Shown here in pieces: positions 44,271 through 49,775 of a DNA stretch of 64,000 bases (positions are counted from its first letter, which is position 1; every line of letters begins with the position of its first letter). This DNA comes from an uncultured Bacteroidia bacterium (GTDB taxonomy: Bacteria; Bacteroidota; Bacteroidia; Bacteroidales; F082), in contig CADCJI010000005.1 of assembly GCA_902801625.1 (NCBI GenBank), positions 177,696 to 241,695 on the forward strand, written 5' to 3'. The notes below the pieces were generated by a model. That model was not told the origin of the DNA. It did no database searches and was given only the letters and a program-made list of their open reading frames with translations. Made by a program: the position numbers and the translations under genes.

Positions 44271-44925
44271 GAAAATTTTGATTTTGGGAGGAGAAGGAAA
44301 TGGCGGAGTAATTGCAAATGCCATTCTTGACGCAAATAAAAGAGGATATGATGAATGGGTTGTTGAGGGATATCTCAATGATGGGGTGCCCGTTGGAACA
44401 ATCATTGACTCTTTTCCGGTCGTAGGGACCATAAAAAACGACTTGGAGAAATATGTAAAAGAAGGTTACTATTTTATCATAGCTATATTGAGACTAGATG
44501 GCGTAGAAGAGCGAATCAAGCTTATAGAATCGCTTCCTATCCCAGATGCCCAATTGGCTACATTTGTACATCCCACCGCATACGTTGCACCTAATGTAGA
44601 ACTAAGTCCGGGTTGTGTCATTATGCCAATGGTAGCCATTTCTTCCAACACGAAATTTGGAAAAGGATGCATTGCCATGGTTTGTTCAACCATTGGTCAC
44701 GACAACATAATAGGAGATTATTGTCATATCGCAGCACAAGCTTGCGTTGGTGCTTTCCTTACTATAGGAAAAGGAGTGCATATTGGTCTTAACTCGACAA
44801 TTAGGGAGCATATTACCATTGCGGATTACGCGACACTTGGTATGGGGGCAGTATTAACAAAGAATATTGGTTTTAAAGAAATTTGGGCGGGAATGCCTGC
44901 CAAGTTCTTAAGAATGGCAGAATAA
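44263..44925 (+). CDS. NeuD/PglD-type acyltransferase
   Basis: A 220-residue protein. The N-terminal Rossmann-like nucleotide-sugar domain (I-L-I-L-G-G-E-G-N-G-G-V) is followed by a left-handed beta-helix of hexapeptide repeats (V-H-P-T-A-Y-V-A-P-N-V-E-L...C-S-T-I-G-H-D-N-I-I-G-D). The start at 44263 (ATGAGTAAG) overlaps the CitE-like gene by 8 bp. NeuD/PglD enzymes acetylate amino-sugars or sialic acids. Here the acyl donor may come from the preceding three enzymes (inference). Confidence 0.85.
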   Translation: MSKKILILGGEGNGGVIANAILDANKRGYDEWVVEGYLNDGVPVGTIIDSFPVVGTIKNDLEKYVKEGYYFIIAILRLDGVEERIKLIESLPIPDAQLATFVHPTAYVAPNVELSPGCVIMPMVAISSNTKFGKGCIAMVCSTIGHDNIIGDYCHIAAQACVGAFLTIGKGVHIGLNSTIREHITIADYATLGMGAVLTKNIGFKEIWAGMPAKFLRMAE

Positions 44926-44926
44926 T

Positions 44927-46243
44927 ATGAAAGTATTGTTTCTACCTGCATACTTCTATCCAGAAACCGCGGCAAGTTCCTATTTAGGTGACAATATTAG
45001 GGATGCTTTATGCAAAGAAAGAATAGGCATAGAGCTGTATGTTCCTTCACCTTCTCGTGGTATTTCGGCTGAAGAAAGGAAGAAATACAAAAAGCTTAAA
45101 TACGAGAACCTTTCAGAAGGATATTTGAAAGTCCATCGTTTTTCCATATACGCCGAAGGCAAGAACCCCATACTACGTGCTTTGCGTTACGCTCTTTGTT
45201 CAATCAAGCACTTCAACCGTGGTGTCTTTGCCAAAGATGCCCGCACATGTGATGTGATGTTTATCTCCAGCACTCCCCCCATCCAAGGTGCCATGGCCGC
45301 TATGGTCAAGAAATGCCGCCGCGATCATATCCCCTTCGTCTACAACCTCCAAGACATTTTCCCCGATTCCCTTGTGGGCACTGGCCTCGCCAAGAAAGAC
45401 GGCTTACTTTGGAAAATCGGCCGTGTCATTGAGAACTTCACCTACCGCAATGCGGACAAGATCATCGTCATATCTCAAGACTTCAAGCGCAACATCATGG
45501 CCAAAGGTGTACCTGAAGAAAAGATTGAAGTCATCTATAACTGGGTGGATGAGAATGCCATTATCCCCGTGAAAGATGAAGAAAATGAGCTTTTTGAGGA
45601 GTTCGGCATCAGCAGGGATAAGTTCAGGGTGGTGTATGCCGGCAATCTGGGCAATGCACAAAACATCGAAATCATCATCGAGGCTGCCAAACGGATAAGA
45701 GACAAAGGGAACATTGAGTTCGTCATCTTTGGCACTGGAGGGTTGGAGGATGAAATCAAGGCTACCAAAGAGAAAGAACAGTTGGATAACCTAAAGATCT
45801 TGCCTTTGCAGCCTTACGAACGGGTGGCCAAAGTGTATGGCTTGGGCCATGTGTGCATCGTGGCTTGCAAGCCGGGCTTGGGCGGCGCGGCCATGCCCAG
45901 CAAGACGTGGAGCATCATGTCGAGCGGACGGGCGGTGCTGGCCAATTTCGATGAAGGGGAGCTGAAGGAGATAGTGGAAGGCGGCCCTTCGACAAGCCCT
46001 TCGACAAGCTCAGGGACCGACTCAGGGACCGCAAAACCTTGTGGCGTGTTCACCAAAGCTGGGGATTTGGAGGGCTTTGTGGCTGCTATAGAAGAGCTGT
46101 CGCAGCATCCAGAAAGGTGTGCCGAGATGGGCAGGAACGGACGGCAGTTTATCTTGGAGAACTTGACGCGCGAGGTGGGGACGAGGAGGTATGTGGAGGT
46201 GATTCGGCAGGTGGCGGGGAATGGTTTAGAGTTTAGAGTTTAG
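44927..46243 (+). CDS. wbuB: WbuB-like glycosyltransferase (probable L-fucosaminyl transferase)
   Basis: A 438-residue GT4-family protein: F-L-P-A-Y-F-Y-P-E-T-A-A, I-S-S-T-P-P-I-Q-G, D-I-F-P-D-S-L-V, V-Y-A-G-N-L-G-N-A-Q-N-I and A-A-M-P-S-K-T-W-S-I. These resemble WbuB/WcaI-type transferases. WbuB uses UDP-L-FucNAc and normally sits next to fnlABC-wbuC, so this gene probably completes the pathway made by capEFG and wbuC ~38 kb upstream. A family B repeat adds residues ~353-370 in frame (S-T-S-P-S-T-S-S-G-T-D-S-G-T). The last codons (G-N-G-L-E-F-R-V-stop) run into a family A repeat, which supplies the stop. Confidence 0.8.
   Translation: MKVLFLPAYFYPETAASSYLGDNIRDALCKERIGIELYVPSPSRGISAEERKKYKKLKYENLSEGYLKVHRFSIYAEGKNPILRALRYALCSIKHFNRGVFAKDARTCDVMFISSTPPIQGAMAAMVKKCRRDHIPFVYNLQDIFPDSLVGTGLAKKDGLLWKIGRVIENFTYRNADKIIVISQDFKRNIMAKGVPEEKIEVIYNWVDENAIIPVKDEENELFEEFGISRDKFRVVYAGNLGNAQNIEIIIEAAKRIRDKGNIEFVIFGTGGLEDEIKATKEKEQLDNLKILPLQPYERVAKVYGLGHVCIVACKPGLGGAAMPSKTWSIMSSGRAVLANFDEGELKEIVEGGPSTSPSTSSGTDSGTAKPCGVFTKAGDLEGFVAAIEELSQHPERCAEMGRNGRQFILENLTREVGTRRYVEVIRQVAGNGLEFRV
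45981..46029. repeat. Family B repeat, in-frame inside the WbuB-like gene
   Basis: cggcccttcgacaagcccttcgacaag followed by ctcagggaccgactcaggga. The arm words are duplicated in tandem. The phase used gives a Ser/Thr/Gly-rich peptide, different from the V-P-E-P-V-E-G phase used in the NagB-like gene. Confidence 0.8.
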
Positions 46244-46320
46244 GGTTTAGAGTTTAGAGTCAGTTGAGAGTGTAGAGTTTAGAGTTGAGAGTCAGTGGTA
46301 AGTTTAGAGTTGAGAGTTGG
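46226..46320. repeat. Family A repeat in reverse orientation
   Basis: Words tttagagtttagag and gttgagagt are the reverse complement of the family A repeat. It forms the 3' end and stop of the WbuB-like gene, then continues to the small-RNA region. Confidence 0.85.
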
Positions 46321-46385
46321 GGCATTGCCTGGATGTTTTGGGCGGGGCTTTTTAGGGAAAGCAAAAGCTCTGCAATCGTTGTAAA

Positions 46386-46475
46386 GTAAAAAACCCGCCA
46401 ACTTTGAAAAGCAGCGGGTATTCGGAGACTTGGTTACGTGCAGGTGATGCAGAGGCTTGACCAAGCATTACGGCA
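46386..46475 (-). ncRNA. Candidate small structured RNA divergent from the Abi_2 gene
   Basis: Read on the minus strand, a promoter box (TACTTTTG, 46484-46477) is followed by ~90 nt containing: a stem pairing cttggt (46460-46465) with accaag (46429-46434); a small tgca/tgca hairpin (46439-46451); and a terminal stem acccgc/gcgggt followed by six T. It is non-coding (no ORF of note), compact, and starts about 30 nt from the Abi_2 start codon. AbiF/Abi_2 genes have been reported with an adjacent conserved small RNA. This candidate matches that idea in position and size, but I cannot confirm membership. Confidence 0.6.
46388..46419 (-). terminator. Rho-independent terminator of the candidate small RNA
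   Basis: On the minus strand acccgc (46419-46414) pairs with gcgggt (46398-46393) over a 15-nt loop, immediately followed by a T-run (46393-46388). Confidence 0.65.
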
Positions 46476-46476
46476 G

Positions 46477-46484
46477 CAAAAGTA
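46477..46484 (-). promoter_or_regulatory. TAnnTTTG box for the candidate small RNA
   Basis: TACTTTTG on the minus strand fits the Bacteroidetes -7 consensus. The -33 element is not distinct. The predicted start is near 46472-46475. Confidence 0.55.
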
Positions 46485-46506
46485 CATATTTTTTTGATAT
46501 ATCGAC

Positions 46507-47226
46507 ATGAATTACAAAAAATTTTCGAAATTATATTCTAATGCTCGTGTTTCACGATATGTTAAAGCAGCAAATGGTGATAAACGAAAAGCACAAAAGA
46601 TGTATTATGCAAATGCAAGAATAGCACAGTCATTTCAGCCTTTGTTAAGTTTTTTCGAGGTGGTTTTGCGTAACCAGTTGCATTATGCAATTGCTGCTCA
46701 TTTTGGTGACGTACAGTGGATTATTAATCAGAAAACAGGGTTCATGTCAGATTCCAGCTTGACTCACAAAGCGAAAAAAACGGGAAAAATAGTGGTAAAT
46801 GATTTTTTAAAGAGAGAAGTGGAACGTTCGGAGCATACGCTATTAGGAAAAAAACGTAATGTGACAGCAGGAAGAGTCATAGCAGAGTTGAATCTTGGTT
46901 TTTGGAACAGTTTGTATGAGACACATCATTATGCATTGTTGAAAGGTGTTCCATGCCAGATATTCAAAAACTTGCCCATGGGGTATGGTCGAAAGGAAGT
47001 GAACACAAGGATTCAGGAAATCAGAATGCTACGCAATAGGGTGAGCCATAATGAGCCGTTATGTTTTTCGAATAAAGTGTTCGATATGACATACGTTAAG
47101 GAGATGTATGCGAAAATAAATGGTTTTCTTTCGTGGATTAACCCGGAAATTATGGTTTCGTTGAGAAATGAGTCGCTAGATAGTGTATGCTTGGAGATTG
47201 ACAAGACTGAAGAGATAATGAAATGA
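46507..47226 (+). CDS. Abi_2 (AbiD/AbiF-like) HEPN abortive-infection protein
   Basis: A 239-residue protein. The N-terminus is basic (M-N-Y-K-K-F-S-K-L-Y-S-N-A-R-V-S-R-Y). Then come S-F-F-E-V-V-L-R-N-Q-L (conserved R-N) and, in the second half, M-L-R-N-R-V-S-H-N-E-P-L. The R-x4-H within it is the HEPN ribonuclease motif. Abi_2 proteins cause abortive infection in lactococci and elsewhere. A divergent candidate small RNA starts 30 nt upstream and may be its regulator or antitoxin. The codon choice is AT-rich compared with the flanking capsule genes. No operon partner follows. Confidence 0.82.
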   Translation: MNYKKFSKLYSNARVSRYVKAANGDKRKAQKMYYANARIAQSFQPLLSFFEVVLRNQLHYAIAAHFGDVQWIINQKTGFMSDSSLTHKAKKTGKIVVNDFLKREVERSEHTLLGKKRNVTAGRVIAELNLGFWNSLYETHHYALLKGVPCQIFKNLPMGYGRKEVNTRIQEIRMLRNRVSHNEPLCFSNKVFDMTYVKEMYAKINGFLSWINPEIMVSLRNESLDSVCLEIDKTEEIMK

Positions 47227-47349
47227 TGAAAATCAGCTAGTTCTAAATGTTTATTTTAGTGTTGTTTGGTTTTTGGGAGATTGTTTTTGGGGGTATAGAA
47301 ACAAATCTTACATAAATCTATCATAAATATTTGGCGGCTGGTTCTTTTT

Positions 47350-47412
47350 GGGAGGCCTGGAGTTTAGTTGAGAGTTGAGAGTCAGTGGTAAGTTTAAAGT
47401 TGAGAGAGAGTT
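47350..47412. repeat. Family A repeat in reverse orientation
   Basis: gtttagttgagagttgagag and following words, with the same g-t-c-a-g-t-g-g-t-a-a-g spacer as the copy at 46226-46320. Two similar reverse copies therefore bracket the Abi_2/small-RNA block. Confidence 0.75.
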
Positions 47413-47439
47413 AGTTAATGAGATTAGAGTTATAAGTAC

Positions 47440-47600
47440 ATAGGCATTTTTGAGTGAACCGTTATGTTGGATGGCAATAGAGCAAGCGTTGTAGTTGTTG
47501 AGGAAGACTCTAGGCTTGCTGATGTCGATGGCATTGAATACAAGACCTTTGTTGTTGATGATGTAGTGGTATCCGCAGATGTGTCTATTAGTGGTTTTTG
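47440..47600 (-). pseudogene. Remnant of an N-acetylmuramoyl-L-alanine amidase (amidase_2)
   Basis: On the minus strand the frame reads H-I-C-G-Y-H-Y-I-I-N-N-K-G-L-V-F and later Y-N-A-C-S-I-A-I-Q-H-N-G-S-L. Both fit the amidase_2 signatures (G-Y-H-Y-V/I; N-x-x-S-I-G-I). Catalytic residues outside this ~50-codon block are missing, so it is a fragment. Intact amidases of this kind often flank Bacteroides capsule loci. Confidence 0.6.
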
Positions 47601-47655
47601 TATATGATAAGTCTAAAATGAGTATCAGATAAATTATGCATATCCAAAAAACATA

Positions 47656-47663
47656 TATCTTTG
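47656..47663 (+). promoter_or_regulatory. TAnnTTTG box for the second ATPase pair
   Basis: TATCTTTG, 33 nt before the ATG at 47696. No clear -33 motif. Confidence 0.6.
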
Positions 47664-47695
47664 CAAAATGATTCCCAAATAGTAAAATCCATCCT

Positions 47696-48934
47696 ATGAG
47701 CAGATTAGTCATACGAAATGTGGGTCCCATCAAGAGCGTGGACATTAACCTGAATAAGGTGAATGTTTTCATTGGTCCGCAGGGAAGCGGCAAGAGTTCT
47801 ATTGCCAAAATTGTGAGTTTCTGTTCGTGGATGGAGAAGATGAACGATGCGGCATATAGAGTCGTGGCAGATGGTCTGGTGGAAAGATTAGGCTCTTTCC
47901 ATCACATGAAAGAGTATTTCTCTGAAAAATCAGTACTTCTATATGTGGGCGACAACATTGCGTTTGTCTACAATTGGAAGGGGTCGGTTCCATTGAACAA
48001 GAAGTTTGTGGATGGTAATTCGGAACATTTCCACGACAAGGAGTATGTGTTTTATTCGAACAATAAGTTGGTGAATCCCAAAGTTTCCTACATTCCCGCA
48101 GAGCGTAACTTTGTGTCAGCTGTCCCTTCATTGAAAGATTATTCTGAGAATGACGACAACTTACAGAGTTTTGTGAATGACTGGTTTGATGCCAAACGAC
48201 ATTATACCAAGGATCACCCTATGCCGGTGACGAATCTTGGACTTGAATTTTACTACAACAAAAGCATAGACAGGGATTTCCTAACCATCGGAAGCAAAGG
48301 GAGTATCCCTCTTACTTCTGCCTCTAGTGGTTTTCAGTCCATCGTGCCTTTGGCGGTCATGGTCGAATGGCTCTCATCGGGTATCTACGAAGAGAACAAA
48401 CCCTTCTCCCCGTCAGAGAACCAACGCGTACGCGATATTTTAGCCCATTTGTCAGGGAGCGCAAGCGACAATGAGGCTGAGCTGATTGAGAGACTTCGTG
48501 GGTTTATCCAAGGCCGTGTGTATTCACATACCCAGTTCATTGTTGAAGAACCTGAGCAGAACCTGTTTCCCAAGACGCAGATGGATTTGTTGTATCATCT
48601 GATCTCAGAGATCAACCACGGGCGAAACCATAAGCTGGTTATCACAACACATAGCCCCTATATTCTCTATGCATTGAACAATTGTTTGCTCGCATATTTG
48701 GTAAGAGACAATCTAGACAAGGAAACGACCGAAGCGGTAGAGTGCGTAAAATATGCTATTAATCCTTCGGATGTTTCGGTATGGTCTATTAAGGACGGTT
48801 GCCTAAGAAATGATAAAGGCGAACCTCATAAGACCATTCAGGATGCTAGAGGACTGATTAGGAAGAATTATTTCAATGATGTCATGAAGACGGTGATGGG
48901 TGATTTCAACACCTTGCTTGGTTATGATGAATGA
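47696..48934 (+). CDS. AAA/ABC-type ATPase, second of two similar ATPase-partner pairs
   Basis: A 412-residue protein beginning M-S-R-L-V-I-R-N-V-G-P-I, with Walker A I-G-P-Q-G-S-G-K-S-S (~residues 26-35), S-S-G-F-Q-S-I-V-P-L (ABC-like), Walker B F-I-V-E-E-P-E-Q-N-L-F-P and H-loop I-T-T-H-S-P-Y-I-L-Y. Length, motif order and the start I-x-N-V-G-P-I match the ATPase at 9208-10362, and both have Y-I-(P/S)-E-(R/K)-R-N before the middle. It overlaps the start of its small partner by 11 bp. Likely a defence-type sensor ATPase with its own promoter box. Confidence 0.82.
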   Translation: MSRLVIRNVGPIKSVDINLNKVNVFIGPQGSGKSSIAKIVSFCSWMEKMNDAAYRVVADGLVERLGSFHHMKEYFSEKSVLLYVGDNIAFVYNWKGSVPLNKKFVDGNSEHFHDKEYVFYSNNKLVNPKVSYIPAERNFVSAVPSLKDYSENDDNLQSFVNDWFDAKRHYTKDHPMPVTNLGLEFYYNKSIDRDFLTIGSKGSIPLTSASSGFQSIVPLAVMVEWLSSGIYEENKPFSPSENQRVRDILAHLSGSASDNEAELIERLRGFIQGRVYSHTQFIVEEPEQNLFPKTQMDLLYHLISEINHGRNHKLVITTHSPYILYALNNCLLAYLVRDNLDKETTEAVECVKYAINPSDVSVWSIKDGCLRNDKGEPHKTIQDARGLIRKNYFNDVMKTVMGDFNTLLGYDE

Positions 48935-49511
48935 GAGAGGCGCCTTTGTGCAGGATGTGTTCGTGGCGGATTTCACGGAGTATAACAGCTACAACCCGGA
49001 AATGCCAGGGCCTTGTGCTGGCGTACAAATAGCCACGGAGGAAAATGGAATTATTCCTTCTTTCAAACTTACAGACAGAAACAGATATCCGTTTATGGCT
49101 GTCAACTTTGAAGAGAATCAGCAGGCCTTTATGCGAGGAGATGGGACAAAGGCTCCGCAGTGCGAATGTATGTTTTATGCCGTAAGGGAAGAATCACCGG
49201 CGTGGATGTTGTTTTTGGAGCTGAAGTACTGTGCTCCGAAAAATGCTTATAATAATATCATTGAGGGTATAGGCCAATTAAAGAAGACGTGCAAGTATCT
49301 TTTGGAAGAAAAGCAAGAATATGAATCTGCTAGATTCAAACGCTATTTTGCAGTGTCAACGCCTAACTGTGAACCATTGGATCCTTTTGATGCCGACTAT
49401 TTCAACCAAGAGGATATGCTGGCCTTGAAAGAAGAAACGAAAGCGGTTTTGTTCATTACAAATCAGGTGGATATCCATACACCTATACATCTTAGGAATG
49501 GAAAAAAATAA
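48924..49511 (+). CDS. Small PD-(D/E)XK-like partner of the AAA ATPase
   Basis: A 195-residue protein. The central C-E-C-M-F-Y-A...W-M-L-F-L-E-L-K-Y-C contains an E...E-x-K core typical of PD-(D/E)XK nucleases, followed by a helix G-I-G-Q-L-K-K-T-C-K-Y-L-L. The ATG at 48924 (or 48927) is preferred to 48900, which would overlap the ATPase by 35 bp. The partner of the first pair (10359-10994) aligns with it around this core but has D-x-Y in place of E-x-K. Best read as a nuclease effector coupled to the ATPase; no TOPRIM or HNH motif is seen. Confidence 0.6.
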   Translation: MMNERGAFVQDVFVADFTEYNSYNPEMPGPCAGVQIATEENGIIPSFKLTDRNRYPFMAVNFEENQQAFMRGDGTKAPQCECMFYAVREESPAWMLFLELKYCAPKNAYNNIIEGIGQLKKTCKYLLEEKQEYESARFKRYFAVSTPNCEPLDPFDADYFNQEDMLALKEETKAVLFITNQVDIHTPIHLRNGKK

Positions 49512-49616
49512 TTAATTGGATTTACTATGGGTAGCCATACCAATCCCGTTATGGCTTTAAGGCATAAATGGCTTGAAGATGCGCAAGCGGTCGAACACCG
49601 ACAAGAACACGATGAT

Positions 49617-49702
49617 CTTTGAACACGGATTGACACGGATTAGACGGATGGGTTTTGCGACGGTGTCGCAAAATTCCGTGGGAATCCGTGTTCGAGAGGA
49701 TA
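49617..49702. repeat. Family E hairpin repeat
   Basis: Arms gaacacggattgacacggat and aattccgtgggaatccgtgt frame a central perfect hairpin ttttgcgacggtgtcgcaaa. It lies between island III and the aminotransferase gene. The rest of the 49512-49775 gap shows no gene. Confidence 0.75.
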
Positions 49703-49775
49703 GGGGAATTTATGACAAATTAATGACAAATTACATGGTAATAAACCTATAAAATATAATACAAAATACAACTAT

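Noticed and set aside
47308-47808. 166-codon minus-strand open frame
   Set aside because: It runs through the start of the ATPase gene, a promoter box and a family A repeat. Only ~50 codons resemble an amidase, so it is annotated as a remnant, not a gene.
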